Assembly: GCA_942492555.1 (NCBI GenBank)
Contig: CALOEX010000004.1
Span: 1-64,000 of the forward strand
Direction: 5' to 3'
Source: JBCCVH01 sp942492555
GTDB lineage: Bacteria > Bacteroidota > Bacteroidia > Cytophagales > Amoebophilaceae
DNA: 64,000 bases
Shown here: positions 16,567 to 25,349 of the stretch, piece after piece
Layout of the letters: every line of letters starts with the position of its first letter
How positions within the stretch are numbered: position 1 is the stretch's first letter
Notes under the pieces: generated by a model
Database searches by the model: none
Seen by the model: the letters and a program-made list of their open reading frames with translations, nothing else
What the model was told of the DNA's origin: nothing
Made by a program: the position numbers and the translations under genes

Positions 16567-18936
16567 ATGATTGAAGATTTGGGTATTAGCGTTGTTTTCG
16601 GTAGTGTGATTCTTTACAGAAGTAAAGTGAGATTTACTGATGTCATCAATAATACTATTCTCATTGTATCTAGTATTTCTGTTCCATTTCTAATGGGATT
16701 GTTAGGTTTGAAACCATCTAAAAAAGCATTTAAAACTAGTATATTGATTTTTTGGATTGTATTGTTGACGCTTTTTGTTTGTTATGTGTTTAATATTGCT
16801 CTTGCTAAAGATATTATCACATTCGTTAGAAGACATTTCTTTAAGGGAGAAGGATTAAAAAAAAGCTATTTTTATCCATTGCGAGGTGCTTGGTTCATTG
16901 CCATTATCCTCCATGCCCTTACCTTTTTTGCCGTGCACTGGTGGGAAAACAAAGGATTTGTATGGGTGGACCATGAAAGTGATGTATGGAAAGAATCAAA
17001 GCCCCACACAATTACAAGCTATTTCCAATGGTTTTTTCATCCTATCCGCTGGTGTATGCAAAAAGAAAACACCTATGGCATTCGCCATTTTGCCACAGGT
17101 ATTTTTACCTTAGGGTATTTTTGTCTTCCTTTTGTCTTAGAAGGCGTTGGTTCTTTTACACAGTTTGTAACGATGTTACGTATGACACCTGTAGTACTTT
17201 CATTTGCCATTATGATCCGCGAACATTGGAAAAAAGAGTGGGAACACTACTTTAGTGGTTACTACTATCTCTTTATGGGGTATGCCTGGTCCTTTGTCAG
17301 CGTGTTGAGTGTATTGCTTGTGCCACAAGGAAACGCTACATTGTGGCATTTGTCTATTGGTGTCCTCTTTTTAGGCATGATGGTAGACTGGCGTTCCTTT
17401 GTGGTGTTAGAACTGGTGGGTACAGTGGTTGCCTTGGTTGTACACTGGGTGATGACAGGGTTGTTATTGCCTAATTTTGGCCATAATGGAGGGCTTCCTT
17501 TGCTGGTGAGCATGCTCTTACCTTGTATTGGTTTAACAGTATTCAATCGCTATAAAGACCAAATGCTAAAAAATACCCAACACCAACTCCATAAGATGAT
17601 AGAAGCAAAAAATACGATGCTGATGACTTATGAATCTAGCCATGACCAAGTGTATAAAACATTGCATAAACATAGTAGTATGATGAGTGCTTTGCATGGG
17701 GTAATGTCTAGATTACAGTCTTCTCACGCAAAAGATGCTAAAATCATAGAAAGAGCTATGGATCACTTTTTTAACATAGCACAACGCTCTAAGGAATTTT
17801 TGCGCCTTAATATCACAAGAAAGTCCATACATGAAATGTTGGATCATGCACGTACAAGTTTGTTGCGCCAAAAAATAGAAGTGGATCGCATTGCTTTGCA
17901 TATACATCCTGAGGTAGAAAGTATTGTGTGCGATGCTACACATATGGTAAATCTTTTGGTGAATGCAGTGTTGTGTATGCATGATATGGATGTTGCAGAT
18001 GAAGGCAATATAGATTTGTGGATTGATCCTACAACGTTGTATTATGAGATGGAACCACCCTATGAAGGTAAGACCATCCCAGCAATCCGCATTTTGTGTA
18101 CTACAAACAAACAATATGTGCCAACTGTTGCGATAGATCCCTATACACCCTATGCAGGAGAAAACACTTGTTCCTTGTTGCATCACATGGGCATGGTAGA
18201 AAATAAACGCATTATAGGATCACACTATGGTTATATGAATATCGAGCGTACAGGTAAGCAAATTACACAAACCTATGTAGTCCCTAGAGATTTAAAAGCA
18301 GTTCGTCCTACCATTGAAGATTTTGCCATTGAGGATCTAGAAGGTACTACCCCCCTGATAACACGAGAAGACCAAGCATTCTTAAAGGTTATTGCAGCAA
18401 AAAATATGGATGTAGATCGGGTTTCTTTGGCCTTGAGAGCATGTAAATACTGTCATGCAACCCAATATAGAAAATCAGGAGAGCCTTATTATTTGCATCC
18501 AATGGAAGTAGCGAAGATTTTACTGGATTATACAGATGATGAAGAAGTGATCATCGCTGCGCTACTCCATGATACAGTAGAAGATAGTCCTTATGCCTCT
18601 GGGCAAATCGCAGTAATTTTTGGGGAGAGGGTAGCAGGTATTGTCATGCGCGTATCCCATTTATACAACAAAAAAGAACGCCCTAAAATCAAAATGGAAA
18701 AAAGTGATACACTGGAGCGCCTTTTTGCTTCAGATCATAGAGAGTCATTACTAGTTAAAGTTGCTGACAGATTACATAACATGCGTACACTCAAAGCTAA
18801 AGAAAGCGAGAAACAACATCGTATAGCAACGGAAACAATGCATTTTTTTGTGCCTCTTGCACGTCACTTAGGCTTACAAGAAATAGCGGAGGAACTTTTG
18901 GGGTTAAGTAAGCAAATTTTGGCATTGAAGCAGTAG
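16567..18936 (+). CDS. membrane protein fused to degenerate histidine kinase and SpoT-type (p)ppGpp hydrolase
   Basis: About 789 residues from the ATG at 16567 (an in-frame TTG lies at 16561). Residues 1-340 hold many membrane segments; the first (VPFLMGLLGLKPSKKAF) resembles the end of a sodium/solute-symporter domain, so the 5' end may be truncated. Residues about 345-585 look like a decayed sensor kinase. They include an N-box-like HMVNLLVNAVL and a final MGMVENKRIIGSHYG block mimicking the GxxIVKxIVxxHGG region, but no clear ATP-binding G boxes. The C-terminus is a complete SpoT/Mesh1-type HD hydrolase: HPMEVAKIL (H about 644), HDTVEDS (about 668-674) and VKVADRLHNMRT (about 730-741). No synthetase, TGS or ACT domain is present. 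It probably degrades (p)ppGpp under membrane control. Confidence 0.8.
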   Translation: MIEDLGISVVFGSVILYRSKVRFTDVINNTILIVSSISVPFLMGLLGLKPSKKAFKTSILIFWIVLLTLFVCYVFNIALAKDIITFVRRHFFKGEGLKKSYFYPLRGAWFIAIILHALTFFAVHWWENKGFVWVDHESDVWKESKPHTITSYFQWFFHPIRWCMQKENTYGIRHFATGIFTLGYFCLPFVLEGVGSFTQFVTMLRMTPVVLSFAIMIREHWKKEWEHYFSGYYYLFMGYAWSFVSVLSVLLVPQGNATLWHLSIGVLFLGMMVDWRSFVVLELVGTVVALVVHWVMTGLLLPNFGHNGGLPLLVSMLLPCIGLTVFNRYKDQMLKNTQHQLHKMIEAKNTMLMTYESSHDQVYKTLHKHSSMMSALHGVMSRLQSSHAKDAKIIERAMDHFFNIAQRSKEFLRLNITRKSIHEMLDHARTSLLRQKIEVDRIALHIHPEVESIVCDATHMVNLLVNAVLCMHDMDVADEGNIDLWIDPTTLYYEMEPPYEGKTIPAIRILCTTNKQYVPTVAIDPYTPYAGENTCSLLHHMGMVENKRIIGSHYGYMNIERTGKQITQTYVVPRDLKAVRPTIEDFAIEDLEGTTPLITREDQAFLKVIAAKNMDVDRVSLALRACKYCHATQYRKSGEPYYLHPMEVAKILLDYTDDEEVIIAALLHDTVEDSPYASGQIAVIFGERVAGIVMRVSHLYNKKERPKIKMEKSDTLERLFASDHRESLLVKVADRLHNMRTLKAKESEKQHRIATETMHFFVPLARHLGLQEIAEELLGLSKQILALKQ

Positions 18937-18963
18937 CCCTTAACGAAAAAATGAAGCATTACC

Positions 18964-19191
18964 ATGGCCTCAAACTTCATCAACACAATCTATAAGAAAA
19001 ATAAACGTTTTTATTTTCTTTTTTTCTTGCTATTATCTGTTTTTGCCCAGCAAACATCGGCAACCTCAATAACAAAAAGGGAAACGTCATCTTTTTGTGT
19101 AAAACGAGGGCAATACCCAACATTGTTTACTGGGTATTTTTGCCAGGTATTTTCCCCATACATTGCTACCTTCTACAGGATTGACTTCTAG
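18964..19191 (+). CDS. short ORF with signal peptide, probable gene fragment
   Basis: Encodes 75 residues beginning MASNFINTIYKKNKRFYF with a clear hydrophobic signal peptide (LFFLLLSVFAQQTSA) and then about 35 residues without recognisable features. The rest of the 18937-19371 gap also contains a 63-codon reverse-strand frame (19087-19278) overlapping it. At most one is real, and the region may be a decayed gene. The signal peptide is the only support. Confidence 0.3.
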   Translation: MASNFINTIYKKNKRFYFLFFLLLSVFAQQTSATSITKRETSSFCVKRGQYPTLFTGYFCQVFSPYIATFYRIDF

Positions 19192-19305
19192 TAGCAACAA
19201 CTCTCTGGTATTATCGTCTTTTACACACAATATATGACTTTTGCCAAACCTTGATAAAACCGTACATCCCATGTGCAAAAAGCGTCCATTACTGTGTAAG
19301 AATGA

Positions 19306-19335
19306 TTGATTCTAGCAAGAAATTTTGTAACTTTG
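19306..19335 (+). promoter_or_regulatory. candidate Bacteroidota-type promoter
   Basis: TAACTTTG at 19328-19335 matches TAnnTTTG, with TTG(A) at 19306-19308 and a 19-bp spacer. The implied start site near 19342 lies about 30 bp before the ATG of the membrane-protein gene at 19372. Confidence 0.4.
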
Positions 19336-19371
19336 TTCGCAAAGTCATTTTTTATTTAAATTCTGTCTACT

Positions 19372-20184
19372 ATGTTAGAAAAAAAAGAAAGTATTTGGAA
19401 AAAAAGCCTGTGGGCAATGTGGGAGCAAAAAGAGTTGATAATAGTTGCTTTTTGTCTGATTTCTCCTTTCCTTTTACTTCTGAGCTACTTTTATGAGAGC
19501 TATGCACCTTTATTATTTTTTTCGCTTTCTTTCTGTCAGATTAAAATCACAAACTACTATAGCTACTATAGCTTAATTGCTTTTTGGTTGTTAACACCTG
19601 CTATTTTGTCCATGGTTTTTTCCTTAGTTACACTTTCTGTCAATCTTTATGTAGGCAAACACCAAATAACATTAGCAGATCAAATAAAAAAGTCTTGGTA
19701 CGTTACTACTAGAGTTGTGGGAAGCCTATGGGCATGGTTCATGATAACATGGTTGTTCATTTTAATGGTAAAACAGTTCGGAATTTTGTTTGATATTTCG
19801 CTTGTTTGGCAACAAATAGTAGATAAAATTGCTTTTTTCTTCTTGTATATAACAGTGGTTGAGCTTACACGCCAGTTTTCATTTGCTGTACACACCTATC
19901 TTTTTGGTAATGTTTCCTGGGAGACAGCACTTGCACAAAGTGCTAACATCACCAAGAAAAAAAAAGGGTATATACGCATGTATGATATTTTTATTACATT
20001 TTTGTATCTTTTTGTACCTGGTTTAGTGTTGCTTTTTAGTAGTTTGGTAAAACTTCCCATCAATTATGTGCTTGCGAATGTCATGACCAAAATGGGTGTT
20101 TTGTTTTTTATGCATATTGCATTTGCTTTAGCCACAATTATACGCTCGTTTCTTTTTATAAAAATTAGCAAGAAAAACAGATAA
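19372..20184 (+). CDS. polytopic membrane protein of unknown function
   Basis: The 270-residue product starts MLEKKESIWKKSLWAMWEQK and contains about six hydrophobic segments (roughly residues 23-60, 62-86, 105-130, 140-160, 203-225, 235-258). Short basic loops (ANITKKKKGYIR; KISKKNR at the C-terminus) separate them. The layout resembles an uncharacterised integral membrane or transport-associated protein, but I recognise no family motif. It ends 41 bp before uvrB on the same strand and may share a transcript from the candidate promoter at 19306-19335. Confidence 0.75.
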   Translation: MLEKKESIWKKSLWAMWEQKELIIVAFCLISPFLLLLSYFYESYAPLLFFSLSFCQIKITNYYSYYSLIAFWLLTPAILSMVFSLVTLSVNLYVGKHQITLADQIKKSWYVTTRVVGSLWAWFMITWLFILMVKQFGILFDISLVWQQIVDKIAFFFLYITVVELTRQFSFAVHTYLFGNVSWETALAQSANITKKKKGYIRMYDIFITFLYLFVPGLVLLFSSLVKLPINYVLANVMTKMGVLFFMHIAFALATIIRSFLFIKISKKNR

Positions 20185-20225
20185 GCACACAAGCTTTCAC
20201 CCTATAGACCCTGTTTCTATCCATT

Positions 20226-22241
20226 ATGAAATTTACATTACAATCGCCTTTTTCACCTAAAGGAGGACAACCAGAAGCCATCAAAACATTAGTAAAAAAT
20301 ATTAAATCAGGCATTCCTGCTCAGACACTACTAGGCGTAACAGGATCTGGCAAAACATTTACCATGGCAAATGTTATTGAGCAACTCAATTGCCCCACAC
20401 TGATTTTAAGTCATAATAAAACGCTCGCAGCTCAGCTATATGCAGCATTTAAAGAATTTTTCCCTACAAATGCAATTGAGTATTTTGTTTCTTACTATGA
20501 CTACTACCAGCCAGAATCCTATAATCCGGTTACAGGCGTTTATATAGAAAAAGATTTGGCCATCAATGAAGAAATTGAAAAAATGCGCTTGAATACTATG
20601 TTTTCACTCTTGTCAGGCCGTAGGGATGTAGTAGTTATTTCTTCCGTTTCCTGCATATATGGTTTAAGCAACCCAGAAAACTTCCGAGAGTATGTCCGTA
20701 ATATTACCGTAGGCGATAAGATGTTCCGAGATGATTTCTTATTGCTCTTATCAGATTTTTTTTATAGTCGTAGCGAAATTAATTTTACACGTAGTACTTT
20801 CAGGGTTCGAGGAGATATAGTAGATCTCTACCTTGCCTATCAAGACAAAGTATATCGTTTTATATTTTTAGAAGATAAGATTGAAACTATTCAAGAAATT
20901 GATCCTAAAACAGGCAGACGTATTGGAAAGCACAATGAGGTAACTATTTTCCCTGCTAATAACTTTATGGTCAATAAAAGCCAATTGGAACGTGCTATTG
21001 ACATTATTGAAAAAGAACTTCATGCTCAAATAAACTTTTTTTTAAAACAAGGCTGTGAAGAGGAAGCAAAAAGACTAAAGGAAAGAACACATTTAGATAT
21101 TGACATGATGAGAGAGCTAGGCTACTGCCCAGGTATTGAAAATTATTCCCGTTGTTTTGACAATCGAAAACCAGGTGAAAGACCCTATTGTTTATTAGAT
21201 TATTTTCCTGAGGATTTTTTGATGATTATTGATGAGAGTCATGTAAGCATTCCCCAAATAGCCGCTATGGCAGGAGGAGATCGATCACGTAAAAATAATT
21301 TGATCGATCATGGTTTTCGCATACCTGCTGCGAGAGACAACCGTCCTCTTTCTTTGACTGAGTTTGAGTCTTTGTTACGTCAGGTTATTTACGTTAGTGC
21401 AACACCGGCAGATTATGAAATAAAAAAATCCGCAAGTGTTATTGTAGAACAATTAGTCCGTCCTACAGGGTTGTTAGATCCTGCTATTGAAGTGCATCCT
21501 ACACCACATCAAATTGACCATTTGCAGGAGGCTATTCGAAAGTGTATTGCCCATAAAGAACGTGTGTTGATTACAACACTCACAAAACGTATGGCAGAAG
21601 AATTGACAAAATATTTAGAGAGCATGTGCGTTCGTTGTCGTTATATTCATGCAGAAGTAAAAACTTTGGATAGAATAACTATTTTAGAAGAGTTGCGGTT
21701 AGGTGTTTATGATGTGTTAGTTGGGGTTAACTTATTGAGGGAGGGACTAGATTTGCCTGAAGTTTCACTAGTGGCTATTCTTGATGCAGACAAAGAGGGT
21801 TTTTTAAGAAATTTTCGATCGCTGATACAAACGATTGGCAGGGCTGCACGCCATGTGAATGGTAAGGTGATTATGTATGCAGATAAGATAACACCTTCTA
21901 TGGAAAAAGCCATTCAAGAAACAGAGCGTCGTCGTAGCAGGCAGATACGTTACAATGAAATCCATGGCATTGTTCCACAGCCAGTGGTAAAAGCAAAAAA
22001 TTATTTAGCCAAAACAGCATCAAACAATGAAGTTTATCAGATACCAGACTATATAGAGGATCTTGCCGAAGAGCCTGCGCCGATCTATCTTAGTATTGTT
22101 TCAATAAAAAAGGCTATTCGACAAAAAAAACGTGCTATGGAAAAAGCTGCGGATATGATGGACTACATAAAAGCACAGGCGATACAAAAAGAAATACAAC
22201 ACTTGGAACATACTTTACAACAAAGAGAAAAAAAATCTTAG
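20226..22241 (+). CDS. uvrB: excinuclease ABC subunit B
   Basis: UvrB is the damage-verifying helicase of nucleotide excision repair, receiving DNA from UvrA and recruiting UvrC. The 671-residue protein has Walker A GVTGSGKTFT (about 39-48), the beta-hairpin tyrosines in YFVSYYDYYQPE (about 90-101), the helicase motif DESHVSIPQ, the Ib/IV region YVSATPADYE, and GLDLPEVSLVAILDAD with QTIGRAARH. A C-terminal UVR domain (about 630-668) mediates UvrC contact. Length is normal and the start is well supported. uvrA and uvrC are not in the window. With phrB at 58890, the window encodes two independent UV-damage repair routes. Confidence 0.97.
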   Translation: MKFTLQSPFSPKGGQPEAIKTLVKNIKSGIPAQTLLGVTGSGKTFTMANVIEQLNCPTLILSHNKTLAAQLYAAFKEFFPTNAIEYFVSYYDYYQPESYNPVTGVYIEKDLAINEEIEKMRLNTMFSLLSGRRDVVVISSVSCIYGLSNPENFREYVRNITVGDKMFRDDFLLLLSDFFYSRSEINFTRSTFRVRGDIVDLYLAYQDKVYRFIFLEDKIETIQEIDPKTGRRIGKHNEVTIFPANNFMVNKSQLERAIDIIEKELHAQINFFLKQGCEEEAKRLKERTHLDIDMMRELGYCPGIENYSRCFDNRKPGERPYCLLDYFPEDFLMIIDESHVSIPQIAAMAGGDRSRKNNLIDHGFRIPAARDNRPLSLTEFESLLRQVIYVSATPADYEIKKSASVIVEQLVRPTGLLDPAIEVHPTPHQIDHLQEAIRKCIAHKERVLITTLTKRMAEELTKYLESMCVRCRYIHAEVKTLDRITILEELRLGVYDVLVGVNLLREGLDLPEVSLVAILDADKEGFLRNFRSLIQTIGRAARHVNGKVIMYADKITPSMEKAIQETERRRSRQIRYNEIHGIVPQPVVKAKNYLAKTASNNEVYQIPDYIEDLAEEPAPIYLSIVSIKKAIRQKKRAMEKAADMMDYIKAQAIQKEIQHLEHTLQQREKKS

Positions 22242-22726
22242 TATTTGTCACAGTTATTGCTTTCTATATCGTTATAGTCCCTTAGCATATAAGGTGATGT
22301 TACCAACAGTTTACTACTATATGACCGTTTTTGCAAGCAACAGCAAACCTCTCACCATTTGGATACTAAGTCATGGATAGAGCATCATAGGAGAAAAATT
22401 CTGTGGAATTTTTCTTTGTTTCATCGTAAATGTACAACTGATTTTCCTCATCTAGTAGTGCGAATTGGTTTGTTTTTTCATTGTAGAAGATTTGTGGACG
22501 TCATTTTTTTTGTGTTATAGTAGCAACAAATGTTTCCTAACAAGGTATCATTACCTACAACAGTAGGCTATGCAAGAGCTTTTTATTTCTGATTTGTTTA
22601 GGTGTCATTTTTTGTAGATTTAGAGCTACAAGTAAGCATTCTATTTTATAATACAATTTTTTGCAAAAAAAGACTTCCTTTTAGGAAAGCGTAGTCATGA
22701 GTGGATAATCGGGAAGCTCATATATT
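22242..22726. other. intergenic stretch with no recognised gene
   Basis: AT-rich, with stops in all frames. I see no tRNA, long hairpin or conserved frame. It leads into the direct repeats at 22727-23103. Confidence 0.5.
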
Positions 22727-23103
22727 GTGTACAAAAAAGGAAATTTGGAGGCCTTAAATGCAGTGAATGTTGGCTTTTTTAGGTAAAAAAACAGATGTTG
22801 GCATATTGTGGTGCAAAAGTTCTCTCTTTAGACTATGTCTATCTGGTTGTAAAATCTTGCAGTTTTAGGATGCTTAAAAGGTAGCATAGGTGTCCACACC
22901 CCTAGCACGTAGCTTTGCTACTATGCTAGAGCCTAGACGTAGTGTAGCAATAGGAATGTGTATAAAAAAGGAAATTTGGAGGCTTAAATACAATGAATGT
23001 TGGCTTTTTTAGGTAAAAAAACAGATGTTGGCATATTGTGGTGCAAAAGTTCTCTCTTTAGACTATGTCTATCTGGTTGTAAAATCTTGCAGTTTTAGGA
23101 TGC
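22727..23103. repeat. 147-bp direct repeat in two copies
   Basis: Copy 1 (22727-22873) and copy 2 (22958-23103) differ at only a handful of positions (for example GAGGCCTTAAATGCAGTG versus GAGGCTTAAATACAATG). They are separated by 84 bp containing the palindromic element at 22902-22929. Copy 2 includes the last codons of the reverse-strand gene at 23069-23806. The duplicated unit is therefore the end of that gene plus its downstream region. Confidence 0.85.
22902..22929. repeat. palindromic hairpin element (copy 2)
   Basis: CTAGCA (22902-22907) pairs with TGCTAG (22924-22929) around GTAGC-TTT-GCTAC. The 28 bp are identical to the core of the element at 9799-9846, 13 kb away, while the flanks differ. 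It sits between two copies of a direct repeat. Confidence 0.7.
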
Positions 23104-23806
23104 CATGCATAAGTGTTATAAATGTTGTGTTTTGCAGAAGCCATGGTGGAAAGGTGCTATGGCTTTGTACTTCTTTAAAGGATGTGGGTGATCCTCTCAT
23201 TTTTTGGATGTAGGTTGCTACTTGTTTATGATCAATGGTGATGTGCCACAGAATGCTATAGGGGGTTGTGTTGGTATGGCTTTGGTTGATTTCATAGCGA
23301 TATGAGTTGCGTATGCCTGTGTAGTTTGTGGTGCTTGTGCATTTTCTTTTTTTTGTATTTTTTGTTCTTTGTTTGTTTTTGAGGTGCTTTGCGATGTAGT
23401 AAACGATGATGAATGTGCGGAATAGTTTCCTTTGGTTTAGTGTATGTTCTGTAGGGGTGTCACTTTGCTTTTTTTTGCCTTTGGGTTCTTCTCCTACGTT
23501 GATGCGAGAACATTTGAGGCGCCATGCTTTTCTTGGTTTGTCCTTAGGGGTGGGATGTGTTTGACGTTCTGCTCTTTCTTCTCCTTCTCTTCGTTCATCA
23601 TCATTATCTGGACCACTGGCTGTAGGGGCGGTTTTTTGGGGTATAGGGGGGATAGGTATGAAGGGCATTTGCTTTTCAAAAGGTGTGGTGTTGTTTTCTT
23701 TTTGATATTTTAGCTTTTTTCTTTCTATGAAGAAGTAGGTTAAGGTAGTGAATAGTATGCTTATGAAGCTTGGGATAGTGAACACTATAATATATAATTG
23801 GTTCAT
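23069..23806 (-). CDS. proline/lysine-rich protein with N-terminal membrane anchor
   Basis: A 245-residue product. The N-terminus MNQLYIIVFTIPSFISIL continues through a membrane segment to YFFIERKKLKYQKE. A low-complexity stretch rich in proline, acidic and basic residues follows (IPPIPQ... to about residue 115), then a basic C-terminal part (KHLKNKQRTKNTKKRK) with no recognised domain. The N-terminus and about 55 bp upstream are duplicated as the remnant at 46-223, so this belongs to a family with a conserved leader and start. The coding strand is rich in A and C. The C-terminal codons lie inside the 147-bp direct repeat, so the true end may have been altered by that duplication. Function unknown. 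Confidence 0.55.
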   Translation of the reverse strand: MNQLYIIVFTIPSFISILFTTLTYFFIERKKLKYQKENNTTPFEKQMPFIPIPPIPQKTAPTASGPDNDDERREGEERAERQTHPTPKDKPRKAWRLKCSRINVGEEPKGKKKQSDTPTEHTLNQRKLFRTFIIVYYIAKHLKNKQRTKNTKKRKCTSTTNYTGIRNSYRYEINQSHTNTTPYSILWHITIDHKQVATYIQKMRGSPTSFKEVQSHSTFPPWLLQNTTFITLMHGILKLQDFTTR

Positions 23807-24042
23807 ATTTATATATAAACATATATTTTTAATTTTGCAAAATTGTGGATATAAAATTATTTTATATGACTTTCCCGGATAATCTTAATGCGTTTGTATT
23901 TTGCACTTCACAAATGCTATTTCCTTATTTTTTAGAAGGATTATAGGTAAAAAAACAAAGATGTTCTATCCTTTTATCCTTTATTTGTTCATTTACAACA
24001 GCCCTTGTATATTGTCTTTGTTCAGCTTATAATTTTTTGTAC

Positions 24043-25335
24043 ATGCGTTATAAAACCATACCTTCCCAGCTTTTTATTGATAACAGGAAAAAACTTGTAG
24101 AAAAACTAATGCCTAATGCCATAGCTATCTTTAATGCAAACGACATAATGCCCAAAGATGGTGATGATATAATCGGCTTTAAACAAAACAGTGATTTTTT
24201 TTACCTCTCGGGTATTGACCAAGAAGAGAGCATCTTGCTACTGTATCCTGATGCTCCTATACAAGCAAGGAAACAAATACTCTTTATCAAAAAAACAAAT
24301 GAGAACATAGCCATTTGGGAAGGTAAGAAATATACACAAGAAGAGGCTTCTTCTATATCAGGTATTCAAGAGGTTCATTGGCTCGAGGACTTCCCCCCAC
24401 TTTTTCGCCAGCTTGTACTCAAAGCCGAACATATCTACCTTAACACCAATGAGCATTTACAGGGTACCACTCTTGTAGAAACCAGGGATCAGCGCTTTTT
24501 ACGTTGGTGTAAAGAACACTATCCCCTACATCAATATAGGCGTATTGCTCCTATTATGGGAACATTGCGGGCTATCAAGTCTTCAATAGAAATTGAATTG
24601 ATCCAGCAAGCATGTACTATTACCAGAGATGCTTTTTTAGAAATGCTTCCCTATGTTAAACCCGGAGTGATGGAATATGCTTTAGAAGGAGCATTTATTC
24701 ATGGTCTTATCAAAAGAGGCTCACGAGGATTTGCTTATGCGCCAATTATTGCAGGGGGAGAAAGAGCTAATATTTTGCATTATACAGCAAATGATCAACC
24801 TTGTAAGGCAGGTGATTTACTTCTGATTGATGCTGCTGGTGAATATGCAGGCTATTGTGCGGATATGACCCGTGTGATTCCTATCAACGGCATATTTACA
24901 CCAAGACAAAAAACCGTTTACTTAGCTGTGTTACGGATTTTAGAAAAGGCAAAAAAATTACTGCTTCCAGGCAAAACATTGGTGTCTTATCAGAAGGAAG
25001 TTTGTCAAACAGTAGAAGAAGAGCTGGTAAATCTAGGGTTGCTTACATATGCGGAGATCAAAAATCAAAATCCCCAAAATCCAGCTTATAAAAAGTATTT
25101 CATGCATGGTATTTCCCACCATTTAGGTTTGGGTGTGCATGATTTTGCATTTGTAGATCAACCCATTGTCCCTAATATGGTACTTACCATTGAACCAGGC
25201 ATTTACATTCGAGAAGAAAAAATAGGCATACGTTTAGAAAACGATGTTGTGGTTTGTGAAAATGGCATAAAAGATCTCATGGCAGATATTCCATTAGATC
25301 CTGAAGCAATTGAAGCATTGTTGCAGGGTAGATAA
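24043..25335 (+). CDS. pepP: Xaa-Pro aminopeptidase (M24B, PepP-type)
   Basis: Cytosolic dimetal aminopeptidase removing N-terminal residues that precede proline. I prefer the ATG at 24043 (MRYKTIPSQLFIDNRKK) over the TTG at 24037. The protein is 430 residues. An AMP_N domain (about 1-130, FLYLSGIDQEES region) precedes the pita-bread M24 domain. Metal ligands are visible in LLIDAAGEYAGYCADMTRV (two Asp), HGISHHLGLGVHD (His), LTIEPGIYI (Glu) and IRLENDVVV (Glu). Length and ligand set are those of an active enzyme. It converges with pyrH (15 bp apart). Confidence 0.93.
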   Translation: MRYKTIPSQLFIDNRKKLVEKLMPNAIAIFNANDIMPKDGDDIIGFKQNSDFFYLSGIDQEESILLLYPDAPIQARKQILFIKKTNENIAIWEGKKYTQEEASSISGIQEVHWLEDFPPLFRQLVLKAEHIYLNTNEHLQGTTLVETRDQRFLRWCKEHYPLHQYRRIAPIMGTLRAIKSSIEIELIQQACTITRDAFLEMLPYVKPGVMEYALEGAFIHGLIKRGSRGFAYAPIIAGGERANILHYTANDQPCKAGDLLLIDAAGEYAGYCADMTRVIPINGIFTPRQKTVYLAVLRILEKAKKLLLPGKTLVSYQKEVCQTVEEELVNLGLLTYAEIKNQNPQNPAYKKYFMHGISHHLGLGVHDFAFVDQPIVPNMVLTIEPGIYIREEKIGIRLENDVVVCENGIKDLMADIPLDPEAIEALLQGR

Positions 25336-25349
25336 AAACCTTCTAGAAG

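Noticed and set aside
19087..19278. 63-codon reverse-strand ORF with protein-like composition
   Set aside because: No family recognised, and it overlaps a forward frame with a better signal peptide; it was not listed as a gene.
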